A stretch of 64,000 nucleotides of DNA from Petrotoga sp. 9PWA.NaAc.5.4 (GCF_002895485.1 NZ_AZRK01000002.1:167692-231691); one strand, 5' to 3'. Shown: positions 15,817 to 24,820, counted from the first letter of the stretch. Program-made: numbers and translations. The notes: generated from the sequence alone by a model not told the origin.

Positions 15817-17221
15817 ATATTCATTTATAAAAAGACGTATAAAAAATAGATCCAATAATGAAAAGAATAATATTCATAATAAATATAGCGGAGTTGTTTT
15901 AAGAATATTTTTGTTCATTTTGTTATCTATTTTTACAGAAATTTTAGTTTATAATAGAATAACTTTTTATTTTCAAATTTCTTTTAATTTAGTTTTTTTA
16001 CCGCTATGGTTTTTTATAGTAGAACTTGCTTTAAGAAAAAACCAATTGTTTAAATTACATTCTAAAAATTATTGGGCGGCTTTTTTAACGCCTCTTTTTT
16101 TAAATATTATTCTAAACTTATTGGTGTACAAATACATAAACATAGTAGCTATATCAACCATATTAAGTACTTTAATAGTAACTTTGCTTATAAATTATGA
16201 GGTCGGAATTTTAGCAGGATTTATATTTTCTGTATATTTTGGGATTTTATTTGGCTTTGATTTAAAATTCATGCTTTTTTTATTTTTGCCCGCATTTATC
16301 GTAGCTTTTTTTTCAAGAAAAATAAAAAGGAGAATAGAAATTATTTTACCTTTTATCTTAGCCTCGTTAACCCAAATGATTTTTTCTTATATAATTAATA
16401 TTAATTATTCTGTATTTGATTATTTAATAATTTTGGAAATTAATTTCTTTAGTGTTCTAATAACAATGGGAATACTTCCTTTTTTTGAATACATGACCCG
16501 TGTTTACTCTGAAATAGGGTTATTAGAACTGGGAAATTTAAGTAATCCTCTTTTAAAGGAATTATCTTTAAAAGCACCTGGTACTTATTATCATAGTATG
16601 ATCATTTCAAATCTTGCTGAAAGTGCCACCGAAACAATAAATGGGAATAGTACTTTAGCGAGAGTTTCAGCGTATTTTCACGATATTGGAAAAATATGGA
16701 GGCCACAATTTTTTTCAGAAAACCAAAAAGTTAAAAATCCACATGTTAATATAAGTCCCAAACTCAGCTCGCTTATTCTTAATAATCATGTTACATATGG
16801 AATAGAATTAGCAAAAAAATATCGTTTACCTGTTTTGATAGAAGATATAATTTCTCAACACCAGGGAACAAGAGTAAAACAGTTTTTTTATAATGAATAT
16901 TATCAAGAAACAGGAATAAAGGATTCATCAATGTTTAGATATCCAGGTCCTATACCCCAATTTAAAGAATCTGCTGTCCTTATGATATGTGATGTGTCAG
17001 AAGCGGTAACTCGTTCTATGCAGGAGATAAATCCTATAGAAATTAATCAGAAACTGGATGAAATAATTAATTCGTTGTTTTTAGAAGGCCAGTTGGATGA
17101 TTGTGGGCTAACATTACGGGAAATAAAAAAGATTAAAGGAAGAATAGTTAAAACTATTTTAGAAATGAATCATAAAAGGATAAGTTATCCAAAAATTGAC
17201 GTAGAAGAATTAAAAGAATGA
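15788..17221 (+). CDS. PgpH-like membrane HD phosphodiesterase lacking the extracellular domain
   Basis: 477 aa. About seven or eight membrane segments (residues 36-240) are followed by a cytoplasmic HD domain with YYHSM, YFHDIGK, NNHV, SQHQG and a distal CDVSEAV, the metal-binding set of the 7TM-HD family. PgpH proteins hydrolyse cyclic di-AMP. The usual PgpH (about 700 aa) has a large extracellular domain before the membrane segments; here only about 35 basic residues precede them. Three ATGs (15788, 15797, 15806) are possible starts. The position between phoH and ybeY is typical of the family. Confidence 0.85.
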   Translation: MKSMKKMKNKYSFIKRRIKNRSNNEKNNIHNKYSGVVLRIFLFILLSIFTEILVYNRITFYFQISFNLVFLPLWFFIVELALRKNQLFKLHSKNYWAAFLTPLFLNIILNLLVYKYINIVAISTILSTLIVTLLINYEVGILAGFIFSVYFGILFGFDLKFMLFLFLPAFIVAFFSRKIKRRIEIILPFILASLTQMIFSYIININYSVFDYLIILEINFFSVLITMGILPFFEYMTRVYSEIGLLELGNLSNPLLKELSLKAPGTYYHSMIISNLAESATETINGNSTLARVSAYFHDIGKIWRPQFFSENQKVKNPHVNISPKLSSLILNNHVTYGIELAKKYRLPVLIEDIISQHQGTRVKQFFYNEYYQETGIKDSSMFRYPGPIPQFKESAVLMICDVSEAVTRSMQEINPIEINQKLDEIINSLFLEGQLDDCGLTLREIKKIKGRIVKTILEMNHKRISYPKIDVEELKE

Positions 17222-17235
17222 AAAGGTGTTCGTGA

Positions 17236-17661
17236 ATGAGGGTAAATATAATTAATCAGCAAGAGATCAAAAAAATAAATTCAAAAAAAATCAAAGAAAT
17301 AGTAAAATCAATTTTAATAAAAGAAATTGGAGATAAAAAATCAGAAATAAATATATTAATAGCTGACGATGAAACGATTAAAAATTATAATAAGTATAGA
17401 GGAAAAGATGAACCTACAGATGTATTATCTTTTGCTTATGGATTAAGCCAATCTATCATAGGAGATATAGTTATATCTGTTGAAAGTATAGAAAGGCAAG
17501 CAGGTGATTTTGGTAATACCTTTGAAGAAGAATTTTTCTACATACTCATTCATGGAGTTCTTCATATTATAGGTTACGATCATGAAGTTTCTGAAGAAGA
17601 GGCAAAAAAAATGTTTAAAATTCAGGATGAATATTTTGAAAGATTAGTAAAGAGGAGGTAG
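17236..17661 (+). CDS. ybeY: endoribonuclease YbeY
   Basis: 141 aa, family-typical length. The zinc motif HGVLHIIGYDH (H-x3-H-x5-H) is at about residues 109-119, and 'GDIVIS' precedes it as in other YbeY proteins. It functions in 16S rRNA maturation and ribosome quality control. It follows the HD gene by 14 bases. Confidence 0.95.
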   Translation: MRVNIINQQEIKKINSKKIKEIVKSILIKEIGDKKSEINILIADDETIKNYNKYRGKDEPTDVLSFAYGLSQSIIGDIVISVESIERQAGDFGNTFEEEFFYILIHGVLHIIGYDHEVSEEEAKKMFKIQDEYFERLVKRR

Positions 17662-17666
17662 TAACT

Positions 17667-18899
17667 GTGGCAATTATTAGACCTTTTAAAGCTTTACGAC
17701 CTTTTAAAGGAATAGAACAATGTTTTTCGTGTCCTCCATACGATGTTCTTGAAGAAGATGAAGTAAAAGAAATTATAAAAAGAAACCCCAATTCGTTTCT
17801 AAAAGTAACGAGGGCTGAAGTTGAAGTAAAAGATAATCCTAAAGAAGATCCTTACGAAAAAGCCAAAGAGAATTTTCAGTCTTTTTTAGAAAGAGGTTCT
17901 ATAGTACAAGACGATGAAGAAGCATTTTATATTTATCAAGAGATATGGCAAGGCATTTCCCAGACGGGATTTTTTGCGACAGTGAGTGTTGAAGAATATA
18001 AAAAAGGAATAATAAAAAAACACGAGTTAACAAGGAAAGATAAAGAAGATGATAGAACAAATCATATACTGAATTTAAAAGCCCAAACAGGACCTGTCTT
18101 TTTATCTTTCAAAAGTAAAATAGAAATAAAGAACTTAATAAATTCTCTTATTCAAAATAAGCAACCACTTTATAATTTTTGTGATGAAAATAACATAAAT
18201 CATAAACTCTGGAAAATATCAGAAAAAGAAAACATTGAAAAATTGAAAAAATCTTTCGAAGAGATAGATTATTTATATATCGTTGATGGACATCATAGAG
18301 CTGCAGCAGCTTCCCGAGTACAAGAAATAATGAGAGAAAAAGATCCTTCCTACGATGAAAATGAACCGTATAATTTCTTTATGGCCGCCATCTTTCCTCA
18401 TGACGAACTGCGAATCCTTCCTTACCATAGAATAGTAAAAGATCTAAATGGACTGAAAGAAGAAGAATTTTTGAAAAAATTAGAAACATATTTTAAAATT
18501 GAAAAAGCACCCCATCCTCATTATTCTCCTGAAGAAATGCATACTTTCGGCATGTATTTAAGAAAAGAATGGTATAAACTTACCTTTAAAGGACAATTAA
18601 GCAACGATCCCGTTGAAAACCTTGATGTACAAATACTGCAAAAATATATATTAGAACCTGTACTTTCAATAGAAGATCCTCGTAGTGACCCAAAAATATA
18701 TTTCATTGGTGGTATAAAAGGTATAGGAGAATTGGAGAAATGGGTGGATGAAAAAGGTTGGAAAGTGGCATTTTCTATGTACCCAACTCAAATGAACCAG
18801 CTTTTTGAAGTAGCAGATTCTAACAAGATAATGCCTCCAAAATCCACATGGTTTGAACCAAAATTAAGGAGTGGTTTATTGATTCATAAAATCAGCTAA
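17667..18899 (+). CDS. DUF1015 family protein
   Basis: 410 aa. It starts with 'IIRPFKALRP' and 'CPPYDVL' and has the central motif VDGHHRAAAA (near residue 208), the marks of DUF1015, a family found across anaerobes and often near serine or central metabolism genes. The biochemical function is not settled to my knowledge. The GTG start follows AGGAGG. It is the last gene of the phoH-HD-ybeY transcript by spacing (5 bases after ybeY). Confidence 0.85.
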   Translation: MAIIRPFKALRPFKGIEQCFSCPPYDVLEEDEVKEIIKRNPNSFLKVTRAEVEVKDNPKEDPYEKAKENFQSFLERGSIVQDDEEAFYIYQEIWQGISQTGFFATVSVEEYKKGIIKKHELTRKDKEDDRTNHILNLKAQTGPVFLSFKSKIEIKNLINSLIQNKQPLYNFCDENNINHKLWKISEKENIEKLKKSFEEIDYLYIVDGHHRAAAASRVQEIMREKDPSYDENEPYNFFMAAIFPHDELRILPYHRIVKDLNGLKEEEFLKKLETYFKIEKAPHPHYSPEEMHTFGMYLRKEWYKLTFKGQLSNDPVENLDVQILQKYILEPVLSIEDPRSDPKIYFIGGIKGIGELEKWVDEKGWKVAFSMYPTQMNQLFEVADSNKIMPPKSTWFEPKLRSGLLIHKIS

Positions 18900-19035
18900 A
18901 CATGTTTTTTGCTGTTTAAATTTATGTTTGTACAAGTGTCAAGAAATATAGAAAACGAAACTCTCTCTACTCCTTCTTCTTCGATAATGGAGCGAAAAAT
19001 TGAAAAAATTCATAGCTGATAAGGATTAAATAGGG
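18900..19035. other. intergenic sequence, nothing recognised
   Basis: 136 bases after the DUF1015 gene with no convincing frame, hairpin or promoter. It leads into repeat copy D. Confidence 0.5.
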
Positions 19036-19238
19036 ACTTTAGAAATGAAAATTTTTTAAAAATAAGCTTTTGAATTTAAAATGGGTCCAGGGCGGAGCCC
19101 TCTCCCCCCTTCCTTTGGTACAAGTACCGAAAAAGGCAAAGAAATTAAGAATTAGTAAGGATTAGAGGCGGGGAGGTATTTTGTAAAAAAATCAACGCTA
19201 AAATATACATATAATAAGGATTTTGGAATTTCTAAAGT
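19036..19238 (+). repeat. dispersed leader element, copy D (full length)
   Basis: A complete copy of 203 bp: left end ACTTTAGAAAT (preceded by GGG), TTTTGAATTTAAAATGGG, GGGCGGAGCCC, a pyrimidine tract, a GGTACAAGTACC palindrome, an AATTAAGAATTAGTAAGG segment, GGGGAGGTATTTT, and right end ATTTCTAAAGT. It shares long identical runs with copy E 830 bp away. Confidence 0.92.
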
Positions 19239-19242
19239 GAGT

Positions 19243-19325
19243 AAAAAGGATTAAAGTTAAGGAGGCATTTTATAAAAATTTAATTTTAAAACATATATAA
19301 AAATAGGTTTTTATAATTTCTAAAG
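19243..19325 (+). repeat. dispersed leader element, copy D' (right half)
   Basis: Directly after copy D the right half occurs again: GGAGGCATTTTATAAAAAT..., AACATATATAAAAATAGG, and the end ATAATTTCTAAAG. It ends about 30 bases before the PspC-domain gene. Confidence 0.75.
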
Positions 19326-19354
19326 AAAGTTAAAAATATAGAGAGGAGAACAAT

Positions 19355-19801
19355 ATGAAAAGACTGTATAGATCAAGAAAAAACAAAGTATTAGCCGGAG
19401 TTTGCGGAGGAATTGGAGAATATTTTGAAATTGATCCCGTTCTTGTTAGGCTTATTTGGATCGTATTTTCTTTACTTTGGGGTTTTGGAATTTTGTTATA
19501 TATAATCGCTATTCTTGTTATTCCCTTAGAACCTAAAGATTCTGTTTATTCTGAAAATGAACAACAAAATGATAATACAGAAACCGAACATCATAAACAT
19601 ATTCAGGAATTAGAAGATTCAGACAGAAAAACAATTTTGATTTTAATTGCAGCTCTACTTATTGTCGTAGGAATACTTATTGTGCTAAGTATGGTAATTT
19701 CTTCAACTTTCTTTTTTAGGAATTTTGTCAAAATTGTTTTGAGCGTTTTATTAATTGGAATAGGAGCTTATTTAATATCAAAGTCCAGAACGAAAAAATA
19801 A
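19355..19801 (+). CDS. PspC-domain membrane protein
   Basis: 148 aa. The N-terminal PspC domain reads 'RLYRSRKNKVLAGVCGGIGEYF' (broken here by its own membrane segment at about residues 34-56: VLVRLIWIVFSLLW...). A polar linker follows (residues 62-90), then two more membrane segments (about 92-112 and 122-138). PspC domains occur in membrane stress systems. The ATG follows AGAGGAG. It stands alone between two sets of leader elements. Confidence 0.85.
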   Translation: MKRLYRSRKNKVLAGVCGGIGEYFEIDPVLVRLIWIVFSLLWGFGILLYIIAILVIPLEPKDSVYSENEQQNDNTETEHHKHIQELEDSDRKTILILIAALLIVVGILIVLSMVISSTFFFRNFVKIVLSVLLIGIGAYLISKSRTKK

Positions 19802-19802
19802 A

Positions 19803-19856
19803 AATGAAGATTTTCACAAAATAAGCATTTGAATTTATAATGGGTTCAAGACAGTA
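19803..19856 (+). repeat. dispersed leader element, left-part fragment
   Basis: GAAGATTTTCACAAAATAAGC, then ATTTGAATTTATAATGGGTTC: a fragment of the element's left part just after the PspC gene, followed 15 bases later by full copy E. Confidence 0.6.
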
Positions 19857-19871
19857 AAATATTCTATAGGG

Positions 19872-20071
19872 ACTTTAGAAATGAAAATTTTTTAAAAATA
19901 AGTTTTTGAATTTAAAATGGGTCCAGGGCGGAGCCCCCTTCCCTCTCTCGGTACAAGTACCGAAAAAGTTAAAAGAATTAAGAATTAGTAAAGATTAGAG
20001 CTATGGAGGTATTTTTGAAAAAATTTAAAACTAAAATATTGGCAAAACTTAGGTTTTGGAATTTCTAAAGT
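19872..20071 (+). repeat. dispersed leader element, copy E (full length)
   Basis: 200 bp from ACTTTAGAAAT (after GGG) to ATTTCTAAAGT, with GGGCGGAGCCC and the CGGTACAAGTACCG palindrome. It ends 32 bases before hydC. Inside its right half GGAGGT (20005-20010) is followed by TTG at 20015 and a 17-codon open frame ending at 20068; whether this is translated is unknown. Confidence 0.92.
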
Positions 20072-20103
20072 AAGTAAAATATTTTATATTAGGAGGTGTT
20101 TTT

Positions 20104-20523
20104 GTGGAAAAATATTATGAAAAAGAGTTACTTGAGGAATTGCATGATGTTCAGGAAACGTACGGTTTTATTTCTGAAGAAGACATTTTAAGAATTTCCA
20201 AAAAAAGGAACATACCAAAAGCCCATTTATACGGCGTTATAAGTTTCTACTCCATGTTTCATTTAGAGCCTACAGGTAAGTACATTATTCGAATATGTGA
20301 CAGTGTATCTTGTAGATTGAATAATTCTGTAGAATTGCTAAAAACTCTTAAAGAATATCTTAACGTAGAAGAGAATCAAACAACGAAAGACAAAAAATTT
20401 ACATTAGAGGTTGTTGAATGTTTAGGTCATTGTGATGAAGGTCCAGTTATGATGGTAAATGATACTTATTATACCCACTTAACTACTAATAAAGTTATAA
20501 AAATACTTGATTCTCTGGAATAG
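20104..20523 (+). CDS. hydC: [FeFe]-hydrogenase gamma subunit, NuoE-like [2Fe-2S] protein
   Basis: 139 aa. Thioredoxin-like NuoE fold with four cluster cysteines as CDSVSC (C-x4-C, near residue 65) and CLGHC (C-x3-C, near residue 103). It would carry electrons between the flavin subunit and the hydrogenase. GTG start after AGGAGG. It is the first gene of hydCBA in the same order as in Thermotoga. Leader element copy E lies immediately upstream. Confidence 0.9.
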   Translation: MEKYYEKELLEELHDVQETYGFISEEDILRISKKRNIPKAHLYGVISFYSMFHLEPTGKYIIRICDSVSCRLNNSVELLKTLKEYLNVEENQTTKDKKFTLEVVECLGHCDEGPVMMVNDTYYTHLTTNKVIKILDSLE

Positions 20524-20538
20524 GAGGATAGACAAACA

Positions 20539-21753
20539 ATGGAAAAAATATTTTTAAAAACTGATTTAGGAAAAAGTTTAGAAAATTATGATTTTCCTGG
20601 TTTAAAAAGAACTTTGAACATGACACCTCAACAAGTTATCAGTAAAATAAAAGAAAGTGGCTTAAGAGGAAGAGGCGGAGCAGGGTTTCCAACTGGTATA
20701 AAGTGGGAAACAGTTTACAATATCCAAGATGAAGAAAAGTTTGTTATTTGTAATGCCGATGAAGGAGAACCTGGGACTTTCAAAGACAGGTTTTTGATGG
20801 AAAATCTGTCTTTTAAAGTTTTAGAAGGCATCATAATTAGTGCGTATGCTACAGGATCGAAGTATGGTTACATATATATAAGAGGAGAATACGTTAAATC
20901 GATAAAGATTATGAGAAACGCCATAGAAAAATTATATGAAAAAAATATTCTCGGCAAAAACATTTTAAATTCAGATTTTTCATTTGATTTGAAACTTGTC
21001 AGAGGTGCTGGCGCTTATGTTTGTGGGGATGAAACATCGTTAATAAATTCTATTGAAGGTGAAAGAGGAAAATCAAGAATAAAGCCACCATTGCCTGTTT
21101 TTGAGGGACTTTTTGGTAAGCCCACAGTTGTAAATAACGTAGAAACTTTAGCTGCTGCAGCAGAAATTATGAAATATGAAGATAATATATATTCTGAAAT
21201 GGGTACAGAAAGAAGCAGAGGAACTAAGTTAATTTCTATAAGCGGAGATGTTAATAAACCCGGTGTATACGAGGTAGAATTTGGAGAGTTAAGTGTTAAA
21301 GAAATAATAAACGAATTAGCTGGGGGAGTTAAAGGAAGTGGTTTAGGTTTTGTTATACCAGGAGGTATATCTACCGAAGTTTTAACAGAAGAAGAAATTG
21401 ACGTTCCTTATACTTACGAAAATTTACAAAAAATTGGGAGTAATGTTGGATCTGGAGGCATGATTGTTGTTTCAAAAGATAGAAACTACTTAGAAATAGC
21501 TAAAAATGTATCTGATTTTTTTAGAGATGAAACTTGTGGAACTTGTTTTCCATGTAGAGAAGGTAATAAAAATATAAATAAAATTGTAACAGATATATAC
21601 AGACGAGGATATCCAACTTCCAAAGAAATAGAAATAATCTCAGATATTAAAGGAGCTGTAAGTTCTGCCGCACGTTGTGGTTTTGGAGAATCATCATTAA
21701 ACCTAATTTTATCACTCTTTGACAAATTCTATAACAAGAAGGTGACTGTATGA
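20539..21753 (+). CDS. hydB: [FeFe]-hydrogenase beta subunit, NuoF-like flavoprotein (short form)
   Basis: 404 aa. NADH-binding RGRGGAGFPTG (near residue 44), FMN-binding NADEGEPGTFKDR (near residue 73), and a C-terminal [4Fe-4S] site CGTCFPC plus ARCGFGE. Thermotoga HydB is about 620 aa, with an extra N-terminal [2Fe-2S] domain and a C-terminal two-cluster ferredoxin domain; both are absent here. The stop overlaps the hydA start as ATGA, so this is not a visible truncation. Confidence 0.9.
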   Translation: MEKIFLKTDLGKSLENYDFPGLKRTLNMTPQQVISKIKESGLRGRGGAGFPTGIKWETVYNIQDEEKFVICNADEGEPGTFKDRFLMENLSFKVLEGIIISAYATGSKYGYIYIRGEYVKSIKIMRNAIEKLYEKNILGKNILNSDFSFDLKLVRGAGAYVCGDETSLINSIEGERGKSRIKPPLPVFEGLFGKPTVVNNVETLAAAAEIMKYEDNIYSEMGTERSRGTKLISISGDVNKPGVYEVEFGELSVKEIINELAGGVKGSGLGFVIPGGISTEVLTEEEIDVPYTYENLQKIGSNVGSGGMIVVSKDRNYLEIAKNVSDFFRDETCGTCFPCREGNKNINKIVTDIYRRGYPTSKEIEIISDIKGAVSSAARCGFGESSLNLILSLFDKFYNKKVTV

Positions 21754-23459
21754 AAGTTAAAATAAATAATAGAGAATATGAATTTGACAAGGAAATGAGT
21801 ATTTTAGATGCAGTAAAAAGTGCCCACATAAAAATTCCGACGCTTTGTTATTCAGAAAAACTCGAACCTTTTGGTAGTTGTCGATTATGTTCCGTAGAAG
21901 TGAAAGGTGAAAGAACATTAAAACCCGCATGTGTTACAAAAATAACAGATGGAATGGAAATTTTTACGCATTCAGAAAAAGTTAGAAAAACAAGGAAGAC
22001 AATCATGGAATTAATAGTTGCTTCACATGGTATCACTTGTAATTTGAATTGTTTGACTTGTTCAAAGTCTAACAGTTGTGAAATAAAAGAAATAGCGGGA
22101 GAAATTGGTATAACAGAAATAAGGGTACCGCCAATTTCTAATGGGCTTGCAGAAGATAAAAGTAGCTATTCAATAGTGCGGGAGCCTCAAAAATGTATTG
22201 TTTGTAATAGATGTGTGAGAAAATGTGCAGAAGTTCAGTCAGTTAATATATTAACAATTGCTAACAGAGGTCCTAATACTTATGTAACAACGTTCATGGA
22301 TAAAGGTATGGGAAACGTTGATTGTACAAATTGTGGTCAATGCATATTAGAATGTCCTACAGGAGCTTTACACGAGGTATACCATACAGAACAAGTATGG
22401 AATGTACTCTCTGACAAAGACAAATTTGTTATTGTACAAACAGCTCCTGCTGTAAGAGTCGCAATTGCTGAAGAGTTTGGAGCTGAACCAGGTCGTATTA
22501 CTACAAAACAGATGGTTGCTGGATTGAGACTGTTGGGATTCGATAAAGTTTTTGATACTAATTTTTCAGCCGATCTTACTATTATGGAAGAAGCAAATGA
22601 ATTTATAGAAAGATTTAAAGATGGTGGTAAACTTCCGCTTTTCACATCTTGTAGTCCTGGATGGATAAAATTTATAGAACACAATTATCCTGAGTTTATA
22701 GATAATCTTTCAACTTGCAAATCTCCTCAACAAATGTTCGGTGCGATTGCCAAAACATATTACGCAAATAAGATAGGAGTGCCAAGAGAAAAAATGGTTG
22801 TTGTTTCAATAATGCCTTGTACAGCAAAAAAATTTGAAAGAGTAAGACCCGAAATGAAGGGTGATGTTGATTACGTTCTAACTACAAGAGAACTCGCAAA
22901 GATGTTCAAATTAGCAGGAATAGATTTGCTGAATCTTCCAGCCGAAGATTACGATATTCCATTAGGAATATCTTCAGGAGCAGCTGCGATTTTTGGTGCC
23001 ACCGGAGGTGTTATGGAAGCAGCTTTAAGAACGGCTTATGAAGCAATAACCGGCAAAGAATTAGAAAAGTTAGATTTTGAATCGGTAAGAGGCATTAAAG
23101 GGATAAAAGAAGCAACGATTGCAATAGATGGTATAAAAGTAAACGTAGCCGTAGTAAATGGCTTAGGGAATGCGAGGAAAGTTCTTGAAATGATTAAAAA
23201 TGGAGAAAAAGAATATCATTTTGTTGAATTCATGGCTTGTCCAGGTGGATGTATAGGAGGCGGAGGACAGCCTATCCCGACAAACAACGAAATACTCTTA
23301 AAGAGAATGGAAGCAATATATGAAGTTGACAAATCTCTTCCTATACGAAAGTCTCACGAAAATCCAGCTGTTAAAGCATTATATGAAGAATTTTTAGGAG
23401 AACCTCTAAGTGAGAAGTCACACGAGTTATTACATACTACATATGTAGCAAGAAGTTAA
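21750..23459 (+). CDS. hydA: [FeFe]-hydrogenase catalytic alpha subunit
   Basis: 569 aa. Domain order: an N-terminal [2Fe-2S] (Cys near residues 32-60), a His-ligated [4Fe-4S] (SHGITCNLNCLTC), a two-cluster ferredoxin domain (CIVCNRCVRKC and CTNCGQCILEC), then the H-cluster domain with TSCSPGW, MPCTAKK and ACPGGCIGGGGQP, all intact. It makes or uses H2 at the H-cluster. It ends soon after the H domain and lacks the C-terminal [2Fe-2S] extension of Thermotoga HydA. With HydB and HydC it would form an NAD(P)H-linked hydrogenase; whether it bifurcates cannot be read from sequence. Confidence 0.95.
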   Translation: MKVKINNREYEFDKEMSILDAVKSAHIKIPTLCYSEKLEPFGSCRLCSVEVKGERTLKPACVTKITDGMEIFTHSEKVRKTRKTIMELIVASHGITCNLNCLTCSKSNSCEIKEIAGEIGITEIRVPPISNGLAEDKSSYSIVREPQKCIVCNRCVRKCAEVQSVNILTIANRGPNTYVTTFMDKGMGNVDCTNCGQCILECPTGALHEVYHTEQVWNVLSDKDKFVIVQTAPAVRVAIAEEFGAEPGRITTKQMVAGLRLLGFDKVFDTNFSADLTIMEEANEFIERFKDGGKLPLFTSCSPGWIKFIEHNYPEFIDNLSTCKSPQQMFGAIAKTYYANKIGVPREKMVVVSIMPCTAKKFERVRPEMKGDVDYVLTTRELAKMFKLAGIDLLNLPAEDYDIPLGISSGAAAIFGATGGVMEAALRTAYEAITGKELEKLDFESVRGIKGIKEATIAIDGIKVNVAVVNGLGNARKVLEMIKNGEKEYHFVEFMACPGGCIGGGGQPIPTNNEILLKRMEAIYEVDKSLPIRKSHENPAVKALYEEFLGEPLSEKSHELLHTTYVARS

Positions 23460-23486
23460 AAAGGCCTTTATAGGCCTTTTTATTTT
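23460..23486. terminator. bidirectional terminator between hydA and the histidine kinase
   Basis: AAAGGCCT-TTAT-AGGCCTTT followed by TTATTTT, directly after the hydA stop. Confidence 0.85.
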
Positions 23487-24820
23487 AATAATGGTAAAAA
23501 TATTGAGAACGTACTTCCTTCACCGACTTTGCTTTCAACTTTTATTTTTCCTCCGTGAGCTTCAACAATCTCCTTAACTATTGCTAATCCCAACCCCGTA
23601 CTTTTCTCACTGTGAGTGCGAGCTTTATCAACACGATAGAAACGATCAAATATATGTGGTAAATTTTGCTCTGGTATTCCTTGACCTGTATCTGAAATAG
23701 ATAGCACCGCAAACGCACTTTTCTTAAAAAGTGAAATAGAAACTGTTCCTTTTTCGGTATATTTTAACGAATTATCAAGAATATTCAAAAGCGCTTCTTT
23801 TAATTTTTCCCTATCGCCTTTTACAACTAAATCCTCTAATTTATTGATTTTCAAATCTAAGCCCTTTTTTTTATATAAAGGTTCGACTTTCCTCATAACT
23901 TCTAAGATCAAATCTTTCAATTCCGTCTGTGCAAAATTATATAATTGAGTTTTATTGTCGCTTCTTGCCAAAAAAAGCAATTTGTCTATAATATTAGACA
24001 TATATAATACTTCTTCTTGAATTAGTTCCAAAGATTTCCTATATTCTTGTGCAGATCTATCTTTGTTTAAAGATAAACTCGCTTCAGCTTGAATTATAGA
24101 AAGAGGAGTTCTTAAATCATGAGAAACATCTGCTGTAAATTGTTTTTGTTGCTCAAAAGCTTTTTCTAACCTTGAAATCATTTGATTAAGAGTGGCAGCC
24201 AATCTTCCCAATTCATCTTCGCTCTTTATCTCTATTCTTTCATTCAAATTATTCTCTTCTATATTTTGAGCGATATTTATGATCTTATCGACAGGTTTTA
24301 AAGAACGATTTGCGAAAAATAATCCTCCTATTCCCCCCAATAATGTTACTAAAACTCCTGTTGATATCAAAATCATTTGCAAACGAGATAAAACATCGTT
24401 TATTTCGTCTATGAATCTTCCAATGATTATAACTATCGATGAACCATCTTCTATTTCTATTCCCGATGCATAAAATCTTCCAGTCCAATTAAAATTAGTA
24501 GTTGTGGTAAAGAAAAAACTTTCCCCGTTAGCAACTTTCTGAATAATCTGTGATACATTCTTTAATTCTACAAAAAAGCCATAAAATCTTATTAAATTAC
24601 CATTTAAATTATATATATATATCATTTCATTTGGAAGACGACTTATACTTTCTATATTTTCTATATTATCAGCGTTGCCTAAAATATTTTTTAAATCTTC
24701 CATACGATTTAACAGCAAATTGTCTATATTGTCAAAAAGACTATGACTTAAGGCATAATAAGAAGTCAGCCCAAATATAAGCAGTAATATTAACATGATA
24801 AAAATATACCAAATAGTCAA
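23480..24820 (-). CDS. sensor histidine kinase, OmpR-partner type
   Basis: 446 aa. Two membrane segments (about residues 3-24 and 148-170) enclose an extracytoplasmic sensor of about 120 aa; then a HAMP domain, HisKA with SHDLRTPLS, and HATPase_c with N box (NILDNSLKYT), DTGQGIP and GLGLAIV. It pairs with the response regulator just upstream. The start is uncertain: the TTG at 24820 lacks a ribosome site, and the frame stays open upstream through residues reading LKFFKSIKFKL, a typical kinase N-terminus, but without ATG/GTG/TTG. Confidence 0.92.
   Translation of the reverse strand: MTIWYIFIMLILLLIFGLTSYYALSHSLFDNIDNLLLNRMEDLKNILGNADNIENIESISRLPNEMIYIYNLNGNLIRFYGFFVELKNVSQIIQKVANGESFFFTTTTNFNWTGRFYASGIEIEDGSSIVIIIGRFIDEINDVLSRLQMILISTGVLVTLLGGIGGLFFANRSLKPVDKIINIAQNIEENNLNERIEIKSEDELGRLAATLNQMISRLEKAFEQQKQFTADVSHDLRTPLSIIQAEASLSLNKDRSAQEYRKSLELIQEEVLYMSNIIDKLLFLARSDNKTQLYNFAQTELKDLILEVMRKVEPLYKKKGLDLKINKLEDLVVKGDREKLKEALLNILDNSLKYTEKGTVSISLFKKSAFAVLSISDTGQGIPEQNLPHIFDRFYRVDKARTHSEKSTGLGLAIVKEIVEAHGGKIKVESKVGEGSTFSIFLPLLK

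Noticed and set aside
20539..21753. hydB as a frameshifted or truncated gene
   Set aside because: Its core is complete, the cluster cysteines at the C-terminus are present, and its stop overlaps the hydA start as ATGA; it looks like a native short form.
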